A DNA stretch of 9,273 nucleotides from Flavobacteriales bacterium. GTDB taxonomy: Bacteria; Bacteroidota; Bacteroidia; Flavobacteriales; PHOS-HE28. The translations under genes and the position numbers were made by a program. The stretch covers positions 1 to 9,273 of the forward strand of contig SSGN01000028.1 in assembly GCA_008016945.1 (NCBI GenBank). Direction: 5' to 3'. Shown here in pieces: positions 1 to 6,841 of this stretch. The stretch's first letter is position 1. Each line of letters starts with the position of its first letter. The notes beneath the pieces are model-generated. The model had not been told where the DNA came from and ran no database searches. It was given only the letters and a program-made list of their open reading frames with translations.

Positions 1-1
1 A

Positions 2-325
2 GTGGCGTTCCGCAACGTCGGTGGCTTGGTGATGCCCCTGATCCTGGAATGGGAGTACACCGATGGTTCCAAGGAGGTGGAGCGGATCCCAGCGGAGATC
101 TGGAAGACCAGCGATGAGGTGACCAAGGTGTTCGTGAAGCGCAAAGAGGTGAAGGCCATTGTGCTCGACCCCTTCTTGGAGACCGCCGATTGCGACCTCA
201 ACAACAACAGCTGGCCTCCGCGCCTGGTGTCCACCCGCTTCGATGTGTTCAAGGAACGCGAGCGCGGCGGCCAACCGAACCCCATGCAGCAACAGCGCCG
301 GAGCGGCCAGGTGGGTGCGGAGTAA
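2..325 (+). CDS. M1-family metallopeptidase (aminopeptidase N-like), C-terminal fragment
   Basis: This is the last 107 codons of a gene whose 5' part lies outside the window; the GTG at position 2 is an internal valine codon, not a start. The residues recall the C-terminal beta-sandwich end of Bacteroidota M1 zinc aminopeptidases: a GGLVMPLILEWEYTDGS strand pair, an RIPAEIW segment, then a VKAIVLDPFLETADCD run and NNNSWPP, ending in a polar tail with NPMQQQRR. The zinc-binding HExxH motif would lie upstream and cannot be seen. M1 enzymes remove N-terminal residues from peptides; Bacteroidota members are often exported, but no signal peptide is visible here. The gene ends with TAA and is convergent with the lipid kinase gene on the other strand. 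The family call rests on recalled similarity of the C-terminus only. Confidence 0.75.
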   Translation: MAFRNVGGLVMPLILEWEYTDGSKEVERIPAEIWKTSDEVTKVFVKRKEVKAIVLDPFLETADCDLNNNSWPPRLVSTRFDVFKERERGGQPNPMQQQRRSGQVGAE

Positions 326-326
326 C

Positions 327-353
327 GCACCACTGTTCCGTTATGCGTGGTGC
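327..353 (+). terminator. Possible terminator hairpin after the M1 peptidase gene
   Basis: A perfect 7-bp inverted repeat, GCACCAC (327-333) with GTGGTGC (347-353), encloses a 13-nt loop and begins one base after the TAA stop. There is no T-run after it, so intrinsic termination is only plausible. Its position directly after the stop codon and between convergent genes is the main support. Confidence 0.4.
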
Positions 354-379
354 TGTTGCCCTGGAGATCGTGCCTAACG

Positions 380-400
380 CCATGCCGTGAGCGGGCATGG
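380..400. terminator. Second hairpin between convergent genes, possible bidirectional terminator
   Basis: A perfect 7-bp GC-rich stem, CCATGCC (380-386) with GGCATGG (394-400), has a 7-nt loop. It lies 25 bp beyond the stop of the minus-strand lipid kinase gene and 54 bp beyond the + strand peptidase stop, so it could end transcripts from either side. No T-run follows on either strand, which keeps confidence modest. Confidence 0.35.
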
Positions 401-424
401 GCTTCGTGGGGCCATGGGCGGGGA

Positions 425-1309
425 TCAGCGCACCACCCAAAGCCTTTTCGGCTCCAGCTTGAAGATCACCTCGTGCCCTACGTCCACGGGCTCCCCATCC
501 AGGTGGGCGAGCGTGCCCTCCTGCCACACGGTGGCTTGGCGTGTGACGATGTTGCGGATGTGCGGGCTGCGGTCCGCACGTCCGGTGTAGATCTGCACGA
601 AGGCCTTGAGCAGTCCGAGGAACGGCGGTTTGCGCACCACGCGCAGTTCGGCCCAACCATCATCCGGCAATGATCCCGGGCTGATCTCCGCGCCGTTGCC
701 GAATTCGCGCGTGTTACAGAACACCAGCATCAAGGCCTGGACCTCGCTGGTCTCGTGGTTCGCCTTCACCACCATGCGCATGGGGGCGGCACCCAGGATC
801 TCCCGGAGGATGATCCGCGCATAACCGATCATGCCCCGACCACGGCTCTTGTCGAACGCATGGGCCACACGTGCGTCGAATCCGAGACCCGCCGTACCCA
901 GGAACAACCGGTCGTTCAGGAAACACACGTCCATGGCTTGCGCGGTGCCCGTGAGCGCGTGGCGCAAGGCTTGTTCCGGAGCCAACGGAAGTTTCAACGA
1001 CCGGGCGTAGCCATTGCCGCTGCCCATGGCCACCACGCCCATGGGCACCGTCGTGTTCACCAGCCCCTGCGCAATGGCGTTGTTGGTGCCGTCGCCGCCC
1101 ACGCTGATCACCCGGTCCATGCCTTCGGCCACCGCTTGGCGCGCCAGTTCGGTACCATGCCCCAGGCCCTCCACCTCGCGTAGCCGCAATTGTGCGCCGG
1201 TATCGCGCGCTACCTTCTCGGCGATGGCGAGGATGTGCGAGGCCCGCCCTTTGCCCGAACGGGGGTTGTAGATCAACGTGGCGCGGGCCGGTCCGGTGGG
1301 TGGGGTCAT
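425..1309 (-). CDS. Diacylglycerol/lipid kinase family protein (DAGK catalytic domain, YegS/BmrU-like)
   Basis: The 294-residue protein matches the usual length of the soluble diacylglycerol kinase catalytic family. Visible motifs are NPRSGKGRA (residues 15-23), the nucleotide-binding GGDGT (71-75), GSGNGYAR (96-103) following a PMGVVAM strand, and a C-terminal DGEP (271-274). The family phosphorylates diacylglycerol or related lipids with ATP at the membrane face. The ATG at 1309 was chosen because it forms a 4-bp ATGA overlap with the upstream sulfatase stop and begins just before the first conserved strand (ATLIYNP); the open frame continues to 1699, but that part is out-of-frame sequence inside the sulfatase gene. 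It is the last gene of the minus-strand unit. After GGDGT it reads NNAIAQGL, where NEV is more usual. The substrate could instead be a sphingoid base or another lipid, since sphingosine kinases share this fold and Bacteroidota often make sphingolipids. Confidence 0.9.
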   Translation of the reverse strand: MTPPTGPARATLIYNPRSGKGRASHILAIAEKVARDTGAQLRLREVEGLGHGTELARQAVAEGMDRVISVGGDGTNNAIAQGLVNTTVPMGVVAMGSGNGYARSLKLPLAPEQALRHALTGTAQAMDVCFLNDRLFLGTAGLGFDARVAHAFDKSRGRGMIGYARIILREILGAAPMRMVVKANHETSEVQALMLVFCNTREFGNGAEISPGSLPDDGWAELRVVRKPPFLGLLKAFVQIYTGRADRSPHIRNIVTRQATVWQEGTLAHLDGEPVDVGHEVIFKLEPKRLWVVR

Positions 1310-3255
1310 GGCGCAGGTTGGTTCCGTTGGGTGGAGACCACCATGCCGCCGTGCAGCAGGTGGTGGTCGTATTGTTGTATGGCGGCCTTGAGCCGTTGTT
1401 CCATTTCGGTCGTGACCGCTTCGGGTACCGAGGTGTGGCCGTTCAAGGGTTGAACCCCAACCACCAGCTTCCCATCGAACTGGACCTGCGCCTGCGCGCT
1501 GATGATCCGATAGATGCCATTGCTGGCCATGATGGCGTAGCCACCACCGGGGCGTAGCGGCGAGTGTCCGAAGCTGAAGAACGGCGCCTCGTAACCCGCC
1601 AGGTCGAGCACCATGCCCAGGATATCGATCTGCTGGGTCACACCTTGGTACGCATGTGGTCCCACCCGGCCCGGTGCATGCACCACCAACGGGATCCAAT
1701 GGTCGATCGGCTTGTCGCTATGCTGGCCATTGCGCTCCAGGTCGGCGGTGTGGTCGGCGGTGATCACGAAGATGGTGTTGGCGTACCACGGCATGCGGCG
1801 TGCGGTGCTGAAGAACTGCCGTAACGCGTCGTCGGTGTAACGCAGGGTGGGGTGGATGGGCAGCGTGCCGCCCTCGAAGCGCTTGGCCTCGTCCTCGGGC
1901 AGCTCATAAGGGTGGTGGGAGCTGAGCGTGAACACCGTGCTCATGAACGGTTGTTCTTCCCGGTTCAGTTCCTGCGCGTAGAACTGGAGGAACGGGCGGT
2001 CGCGGATGCCCCAATGCCCGTCGTGATCCTCCGGCGTGCCGCGGTATTCGTTCAGCCCCACATAACGCTGGAACCCCGCCGACCGTGCGAAGCCATCGAA
2101 GCCCATGGTACCGTTCCGACCGCCGTGGTAGAAGCTGGTCCGGTAGCCCTCCGCGCCCAAGATGTTGGCCAAGGAGGTGAAGGGCCGTCCTGCATAGGGC
2201 GATGTGATGAAGGCTTCGTCCATCATTTCCGGCATGCCAGCGAGGATGGCCGGGATGCCATCGATGCTGCGTCGGCCATTGGCGTAGGCCCGTGTGAAGT
2301 GCAGGCTCGTCCGCATGAGGGAATCGAGGAAGGGCATGTAGCCCGTGCCACCGGCCAGCTCCGCGCTATACACCGCCGAGAAGCTCTCCAGGATGATCAC
2401 CACCACGTTGGGGTGGGACGCCAACGCTCCGGTGACGGTCGGGGTGCTGTCCGTGGCGATGCGAAGGGTGTCGGAGAGGGGTTCCCACGGTCGGTGTGGC
2501 AGGGTCGCCGGGTGGCGTAGGTCGTGGTGTACGGGCCACAGCGCCTCGGCCTGTTCCATGGTCATGTAGTGGCGGTCAACCAAGGTGGCTTTGCCCAGGC
2601 TCATCAGCATGGTGAACGGCGTGTTCAGCGTTACCGGTAGCACCGCCGCTCCACCATACCGTGCGGCATCCAGCGGCTGCAAGGGGACCAGTTGAAGGCC
2701 GCCACGCGTGCCGATCACCATCGCCCCCACCAGGATCAGCCGCCAACCGATGCGCCACGCGCCACGGTCCACCGGGGCAGCATGGCGCGCGCTGAGACGG
2801 TAGGCCCAGAACAAGGCCGCCACGGCACCGAGGTAAATCAGGAGAAGGTGCCAGTAGTCCTTCATGAACGCGGGCGCCAACGATGCGGTGTCGTCGCCCG
2901 TGGTGATGATCCGGAGGAAGTCGGCCGTGCTCCGCTTCTGGCTGAAGGGGTAGTAACCCAGGTCCACGAACTGGAAGAAGAGCGCCACGGCGTTGGGGAT
3001 CACGAATACCGCCAGCTGCAGATCCCGCATCCATTTCCGTGAAGGCGTCGGTTGCCAGAGGTACAACGCCACGCTCAGCAGGTTGAGCCAGGCGATGGCG
3101 CTGATATCGAAGCGTACCCCGCCTACGAAACTGGCCATGGGCACCTCCGGGAACAGCCCGCTGTTGAGCCAGGCGAAGAGCACCCGCGAGACGGTGTATA
3201 GCACGATCACCGCCCCCTGGCGAAGGGCGATCACGGTGAGCGGGCCACGGAACAT
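1306..3255 (-). CDS. LTA synthase family protein: membrane-anchored sulfatase-fold phosphotransferase
   Basis: The 649-residue protein has about five N-terminal membrane helices (roughly residues 8-30, 50-67, 81-98, 136-153, 171-190) and then a periplasmic alkaline-phosphatase-superfamily domain from about residue 280. Expected metal-site residues are visible: E290 in ILESFSA, the nucleophile position S330 in NGRRSIDGIP, FYHGG (376-380), SSHHPY (445-450) and D501-H502 in ITADHT. This layout resembles LtaS, OpgB and phosphoethanolamine transferases, which move a phospholipid head group onto a glycan or lipid. The nucleophile is serine, where S. aureus LtaS has threonine. An in-frame TTG lies upstream at 3273, but the ATG at 3255 is preferred because it is the first standard start and directly precedes the first helix; no ribosome-binding site decides it. 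It starts 21 bp after the GT39-like gene and overlaps the lipid kinase by 4 bp. The transferred group and acceptor are unknown. Confidence 0.88.
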   Translation of the reverse strand: MFRGPLTVIALRQGAVIVLYTVSRVLFAWLNSGLFPEVPMASFVGGVRFDISAIAWLNLLSVALYLWQPTPSRKWMRDLQLAVFVIPNAVALFFQFVDLGYYPFSQKRSTADFLRIITTGDDTASLAPAFMKDYWHLLLIYLGAVAALFWAYRLSARHAAPVDRGAWRIGWRLILVGAMVIGTRGGLQLVPLQPLDAARYGGAAVLPVTLNTPFTMLMSLGKATLVDRHYMTMEQAEALWPVHHDLRHPATLPHRPWEPLSDTLRIATDSTPTVTGALASHPNVVVIILESFSAVYSAELAGGTGYMPFLDSLMRTSLHFTRAYANGRRSIDGIPAILAGMPEMMDEAFITSPYAGRPFTSLANILGAEGYRTSFYHGGRNGTMGFDGFARSAGFQRYVGLNEYRGTPEDHDGHWGIRDRPFLQFYAQELNREEQPFMSTVFTLSSHHPYELPEDEAKRFEGGTLPIHPTLRYTDDALRQFFSTARRMPWYANTIFVITADHTADLERNGQHSDKPIDHWIPLVVHAPGRVGPHAYQGVTQQIDILGMVLDLAGYEAPFFSFGHSPLRPGGGYAIMASNGIYRIISAQAQVQFDGKLVVGVQPLNGHTSVPEAVTTEMEQRLKAAIQQYDHHLLHGGMVVSTQRNQPAP

Positions 3256-3276
3256 GGGTGCGAAGATGCACAACGG

Positions 3277-4770
3277 TCACGGCCGGGCGATGCGCCCCAG
3301 GATCTTGCGGCCGTCGACTTCGCGGACCGGGTACCACCCGCTGTAGGTGCTGTCCAGTAGACTTACCGGGCCTATGGAGCCATCCGTAACCACGAAACGC
3401 ACCGTGCCGTCCGACATGGCGCGGTAGAGGTTTGAATAGTCGAACAGCGCGTTGGTGCTGTACTGCACGATGTCCTTTTGGGTGAGCACGCTCTGTCCTA
3501 CGAAGAAGTGCTCAAGGTATTCCCGGTAGGTGATCAGGATCAGCTCGTCCGGCTTCAGCCCCAGGTCGTTGATCAGTACATCGCGCACCGCCATGTCCGC
3601 TTGTAGCTGCTCGACATGGGGGGCGTCCGGTAGGCCCATCCGGTACCAGGCCGCCACGCTGTTGGTGCGGAAGGCGGCGAACAGGCAACCGTATCCGACG
3701 AACGACCAGGCCAGGGTACGGCCCCACGTGGAGGCGGAGCGGTCGTGGATCAAGAAGGTCGTCCCGATGAACGTAAGCATCAAGCTCTCGTGCAGGTAGT
3801 TGAGGCGGCTTCCGTACTTCAGCCCGGTCGCCATGGCGAAACCAAGGCTCAGCGGTACGGCGATGGCGATGAACCGCAACGGCGCGTTCCGTGCGCGCCA
3901 GCCGACCACCGCGAGCACCACCGCAAGTACATGCCAGCCGATGAAATACTTGTAGGTGGGCGGGTTGAAGAGCTCGGTGTACATCATCCAACTGAAGCCA
4001 TTGCGCAGGCCCAACACGATGTTCTGGTGGATGGCGGTGATCGAGCCGAGCGATAGCATGCCCAACGAACAGAGCGCGGTGGTGAGCAACAGGGACACCA
4101 TGGCCTTGCGGAGTTGTTGCCATTCCCTTGCGATGGCGAGGTACAGCAGCGGCGCCGCCACCATCACCACGCCCGATTGTTTGGCGAACACACCGATCGT
4201 CGCCACCACCATCGTTGCGGTCAAGGCGCGTTGCGATCCGGTGGTGAGCCAGCGGATGAAGAGCCATGCGGTGGCCGCGGAGGTGGCCCCCACCAGGGCA
4301 TCCATGCGCGAGAATGCTTGTTCCCAGGTGCTGCATATGGTGATCCCCGCGGCGAGCACGGCACTCCACGTGCTCGCGCCTCCGGCGCGGCAGGCCCGGA
4401 ATACGAACCACCCCATGAGCGTCCAGAGCACCAGCGCCACGGCCCGCGAAAGCACGAATACGGCCCGTGCATCATCGCCGTGCAGGCCCAGCACCTTGCC
4501 GATCGCCGCGCAGAGCACGTAGTAGGCCGGTGTGTACTGGATCACATCGAAGGGTGGCCGCTCGGGGTCCTCGTACAACGCCTTTCCGAGCATCACCTTC
4601 TGTATGCCGTGGATCACGTTGTGTTCCACACCACCCAGCTCCGTGCGGTGTTGGAAGAGCATCTCCCAACGCAGTGAGAGGTTCCATGCCACCACCGCGC
4701 TGATCGCCACCACCACGAGCCAACGCACCGGTATTCCCAGCAGGCGAGCGGTTTCGATCGAGGGGCGCAT
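3277..4770 (-). CDS. GT39/ArnT-like multi-spanning glycosyltransferase (GT-C fold)
   Basis: The 497-residue integral membrane protein has roughly ten hydrophobic helices, beginning at residues 16-30 and continuing to about 366, followed by a soluble C-terminal part of about 130 residues. The first large loop carries E49 in GGVEHN, near where GT-C enzymes keep a catalytic acid, then KVMLGKALYEDPE and QYTPAYY (79-85). Further conserved-looking motifs are FSRMDALVG (153-161) and FAKQSGV (195-201). Such enzymes use polyprenyl-phosphate sugars as donors on the periplasmic side. The ATG at 4770 lies 15 bp after the methyltransferase stop, and the next gene starts 21 bp after this one, which fits one transcript. 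The GT2 gene first in the unit is the natural candidate to make its donor. The sugar and acceptor are unknown, and family placement beyond GT39-like is not certain. Confidence 0.82.
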   Translation of the reverse strand: MRPSIETARLLGIPVRWLVVVAISAVVAWNLSLRWEMLFQHRTELGGVEHNVIHGIQKVMLGKALYEDPERPPFDVIQYTPAYYVLCAAIGKVLGLHGDDARAVFVLSRAVALVLWTLMGWFVFRACRAGGASTWSAVLAAGITICSTWEQAFSRMDALVGATSAATAWLFIRWLTTGSQRALTATMVVATIGVFAKQSGVVMVAAPLLYLAIAREWQQLRKAMVSLLLTTALCSLGMLSLGSITAIHQNIVLGLRNGFSWMMYTELFNPPTYKYFIGWHVLAVVLAVVGWRARNAPLRFIAIAVPLSLGFAMATGLKYGSRLNYLHESLMLTFIGTTFLIHDRSASTWGRTLAWSFVGYGCLFAAFRTNSVAAWYRMGLPDAPHVEQLQADMAVRDVLINDLGLKPDELILITYREYLEHFFVGQSVLTQKDIVQYSTNALFDYSNLYRAMSDGTVRFVVTDGSIGPVSLLDSTYSGWYPVREVDGRKILGRIARP

Positions 4771-4785
4771 CGGGTGAAGGTAGGT

Positions 4786-5478
4786 TCAAGGCTTCTGGGC
4801 CACCGCCAACAACGAACGGCCGAAGGCATGGGCGACAAGCGGGTCGGTGATCCTGGAGAGCGGCACGATCCATCGGTCCCAGAACAGGACCTGCGCCCGT
4901 GTCGGGGCCGCGCTACGGAGCATCAGCTTGTTGCCCAAGGAGAGCAGGAACCCAGCGCTGTCGAGGTACCGAAGGCGGTGGATCCTGAGGCCGGCGGGCA
5001 TACGCGCACGGAGCAGGGGGCGGTCGTAGCGCCGGTGGTGGCCGATGGCCTCGTCGAACGGGCTGTACAGGAACTGGAAGGCGGGCACCAGGATGATGAG
5101 GTGGCCACCGGGGTTCAACATGTCGTATGCACGCTGTAGTTCTGCCGTGTCGTCCTCGATGTGCTCCAACACGTCGATGTACAGCACCGCATCGAACCGC
5201 TCGCCCGCCATGTCGCGGCTGGTGCCCTGCACCGAACGCTGTGCGGTGTTGGGCGGAAGGTGCGCATGCTCCGGAACCTGGGCCAACAGGTGGGCGTCGG
5301 GTTCCAGGAAGGTGTAGCTGAGGACCCGGTCGTGGCACACGTGGTGCGCGTTCGCACCAAGGCCACAGCCCACCTCCAGCACATGGCCCTGCACAAAAGG
5401 CCGCACCGCCGTGGCCCATCGTCGCTTCCAGTTCGCCGCATGCCGGAACAGCTCCAGCTCGGTGCCCGGGTACTTCAT
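4786..5478 (-). CDS. Class I SAM-dependent methyltransferase
   Basis: The 230-residue protein shows a Rossmann-type methyltransferase core. Motif I is VLEVGCGLGAN (33-43), an acidic residue ends the second strand at FLEPD (57-61), FDAVLYIDVLEHIEDD (95-110) covers the motif II/III region, and LNPGGHLIILVPAF (121-134) follows. GHHRRYDR (147-153) is typical of methyltransferases found in polysaccharide and glycosyltransferase clusters. The ATG at 5478 was chosen because it overlaps the GT2 stop as ATGA and begins the conserved domain (KYPGTELELF). The open frame extends about 100 bases further upstream, but that part lies inside the GT2 gene. It may methylate the sugar, lipid carrier or final glycan made by its neighbours; the target cannot be read from sequence. 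The GT2-methyltransferase pairing also occurs elsewhere as fused proteins, which supports a shared pathway. Confidence 0.88.
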   Translation of the reverse strand: MKYPGTELELFRHAANWKRRWATAVRPFVQGHVLEVGCGLGANAHHVCHDRVLSYTFLEPDAHLLAQVPEHAHLPPNTAQRSVQGTSRDMAGERFDAVLYIDVLEHIEDDTAELQRAYDMLNPGGHLIILVPAFQFLYSPFDEAIGHHRRYDRPLLRARMPAGLRIHRLRYLDSAGFLLSLGNKLMLRSAAPTRAQVLFWDRWIVPLSRITDPLVAHAFGRSLLAVAQKP

Positions 5479-6401
5479 GCCGACCGTGCTACGTGCTTGT
5501 ACAGCCGCTGCCCTGGTGTGGTCCTTCGCTGTGTGCCCTTGGAGAGCATCAGCCCGATCACGAAGAAGCCCAGGCACAGCAACAGGCTGTTGAACATGGT
5601 GGCCGAGAGGTTGCTGGCCCAGCCCGGGATCGCCAGGTCGGTGAAGAGTTTGATGCCCACGATGACCAGCACCGACAACAGGAACAGGACGCTGAGGTAG
5701 AGGAAGCCCTTGAGGAACAAGGCCAACAGCCTGTCGCTATACTCGATCAAGGACATGAAGGCGTGCATGCTCAGGTCGTCAAGCCCCATTTTCGGTGTGC
5801 CGCCGAGCCGCTTTCGGCGGTCGCTTCGCACCGTGGCCGTACGCACCTGTTGTTTGGAGAGAAAGGCGGCGTAATGGACGAAGGCGCCATCCAGCACCAT
5901 GCTCAACACATGCCGGTCGATGAGCGAGAAGTTGCCGAAGTTGATCGAGCGCCCGGCCACCGCACGGAACAGCGCCCGGTAGAGGATGTAGCCGAGCCGG
6001 AACCCCCGCGATTCGGGCCGCCGACCGCGCTCCACGAACACGATGCCCGACCCCGGGTGTGCCAACAGCTTCGGGAGCGCTGCCGGGTCGTCCTGGCCAT
6101 CGCCATCCATCACCACGAAACGCCGTGCGGTGCTTTCCGCAGCGAAGTGCAGTCCTTGGCGGATCGCCTCCTGGTGGCCCATGGGGTAGGGCAGGGCGAT
6201 CACCTCCACCGTCAGGTGTGGTCCGCTCGGTCGGTAGCGCAGCGCGTTCGGTCCGGTAGCATCGGTGGAACCATCGTCCACCACCACCACCAGCGTCCGT
6301 TCATCCAACGTTGCAAGCACCCCATCCACCTCCTTCAGGAGGAGCGGAAGGGCCACTTCCTCGTTCAGGCAAGGGATGATGATGGCCAACGAAGGCTGCA
6401 T
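5475..6401 (-). CDS. GT2 family glycosyltransferase, polyprenyl-phosphate (DPM1/ArnC/GtrB-like) type
   Basis: The 308-residue protein opens directly with the first strand of a GT-A domain, SLAIIIPCLNEE (4-15), followed by the nucleotide-sugar motif DDGSTD (42-47) and the metal-binding region VVMDGDGQDDP (96-106). Two membrane helices (about 228-252 and 266-287) close the protein, as in enzymes that transfer a sugar from a nucleotide donor to polyprenyl phosphate at the inner membrane. The first ATG at 6401 fits the domain start; there is no Shine-Dalgarno sequence before it. This is the first gene of the minus-strand unit and overlaps the methyltransferase by 4 bp. It probably supplies the lipid-linked sugar used by the GT39-like enzyme two genes on. 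I found no convincing TAnnTTTG promoter upstream; a weak TACTTCGC (6416-6409) lies very close to the start. The sugar identity is unknown. Confidence 0.9.
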   Translation of the reverse strand: MQPSLAIIIPCLNEEVALPLLLKEVDGVLATLDERTLVVVVDDGSTDATGPNALRYRPSGPHLTVEVIALPYPMGHQEAIRQGLHFAAESTARRFVVMDGDGQDDPAALPKLLAHPGSGIVFVERGRRPESRGFRLGYILYRALFRAVAGRSINFGNFSLIDRHVLSMVLDGAFVHYAAFLSKQQVRTATVRSDRRKRLGGTPKMGLDDLSMHAFMSLIEYSDRLLALFLKGFLYLSVLFLLSVLVIVGIKLFTDLAIPGWASNLSATMFNSLLLCLGFFVIGLMLSKGTQRRTTPGQRLYKHVARSA

Positions 6402-6433
6402 ACGTTCGGCGAAGTAATGCCATTTGGATGTTC

Positions 6434-6460
6434 AATAGCGGCCGATGATGCGCGGCTATT
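6434..6460. other. Hairpin between the repeat and the GT2 start
   Basis: A perfect 6-bp inverted repeat, AATAGC (6434-6439) and GCTATT (6455-6460), encloses 15 nt. It directly abuts the core of the intergenic repeat and lies 33 bp upstream of the GT2 start, so it would sit in the GT2 leader if transcription begins further out. It could be part of the repeat, a regulatory leader or chance. Confidence 0.35.
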
Positions 6461-6616
6461 CCTTTCACCGGCCGATACGAGGGACCTGTTACAACGCCGA
6501 AGGTGTGGACCGTATGGAGCGAAGCTGCCGGGGGTCGGCCTACGGAAGTGGTCTCTCGGAGAAGGCATGGGGAATAGCGCATGCGGATCGGCTGGTATTG
6601 GATGTTCGATCGGTAT
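6461..6616 (-). repeat. Intergenic repeat copy A (minus orientation)
   Basis: On the minus strand this stretch aligns with 8980-9137 on the plus strand. The core (6461-6530) matches the core of copy B at about 56 of 71 positions by hand alignment and includes an exact 20-mer, GGTCCACACCTTCGGCGTTG (6511-6492). Beyond the core, short blocks ATACC, GCCGAT, CTTCTCCG and TTCCGT occur in the same order at almost the same spacing, with one net base of difference over about 87 bp. The element reads toward the GT2 start. Its type is not recognised; it carries no transposase and no target-site duplication that I could see. Confidence 0.75.
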
Positions 6617-6806
6617 GATACCAACGGTGTCGTTCCAGATCCTCTTCGGGTCATGTTCCAGTGGTGCGATGAGCGAACGGTGTGGTCCGAAGCGGTAGGG
6701 TACGGGGCGATCGACATTGCCCTGCTCACCGGGTCGGCTCCATCTTCCTGACAAGGCACCACGGACAACCGGGGCTTCCCACCTCGCAACTCACCGGCCA
6801 CCCCGA

Positions 6807-6814
6807 TACCTTTG
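6807..6814 (+). promoter_or_regulatory. Bacteroidota-type -7 promoter element TACCTTTG
   Basis: The eight bases match the Bacteroidota sigma-ABfr -7 consensus TAnnTTTG exactly and lie 27 bp upstream of the E1 ATG at 6842. Transcription would start near 6820, giving a leader of about 20 nt. This also argues against the in-frame TTG at 6812 as a start, because that codon lies inside the promoter. No clear -33 TTTG box was found at the expected distance. Confidence 0.6.
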
Positions 6815-6841
6815 CCCCGTCGGCCAAGCCGCTCCCCCCTC

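Larger units (their letters stand above)
425..6401 (-). other. Putative five-gene cell-envelope operon
   Basis: Five genes run head to tail on the minus strand: GT2, methyltransferase, GT39-like, LtaS-like and lipid kinase. The junctions are -4 bp (ATGA), +15 bp, +21 bp and -4 bp (ATGA), so all five can be read from one transcript, and two pairs are likely translationally coupled. No terminator-like sequence or promoter space exists between them. Transcription would begin in the divergent region 6402-6841 and end near the hairpin at 380-400. All five products have membrane- or lipid-linked roles, which supports one pathway. Confidence 0.8.
6402..6841. other. 440-bp divergent intergenic region without a credible gene
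   Basis: This stretch separates the divergent GT2 and E1 genes. It holds the minus-orientation copy of the intergenic repeat (6461-6616), a hairpin at 6434-6460, an inverted repeat TGGTAT/ATACCA (6593-6598 with 6618-6623), and a Bacteroidota -7 promoter motif just before the E1 start. Open frames cross it on the minus strand (6754-6365 and 6918-6301), but they run into the GT2 or E1 genes on a shifted frame or opposite strand and show no recognisable protein features. About 170 bp (6630-6800) contains nothing I can identify. No tRNA-like fold was seen. Confidence 0.7.

Noticed and set aside
1310..1699. N-terminal extension of the lipid kinase open frame to 1699
   Set aside because: The extension lies inside the sulfatase gene in another frame, has shadow-like composition, and the ATG at 1309 gives the ATGA overlap and the normal family length.
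1852..2520. 222-codon + strand open frame opposite the LtaS-like gene
   Set aside because: It is antisense to the sulfatase domain with its catalytic motifs, and its composition is that of a GC-rich shadow frame.
3256..3273. TTG start at 3273 for the LtaS-like protein
   Set aside because: It would add six residues using a rare start with no ribosome-binding site; the ATG at 3255 directly precedes the first membrane helix.
5493..6698. 401-codon + strand open frame opposite the GT2 gene
   Set aside because: It is antisense to a gene with clear GT2 motifs, is rich in His, Gln and Arg as expected of GC-rich shadows, and shows no domain.
6365..6754. 129-codon minus-strand open frame across the divergent intergenic region
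   Set aside because: It covers repeat copy A and runs into the GT2 gene in a shifted frame. The matching frame in copy B is broken by a stop and a 1-nt length difference.
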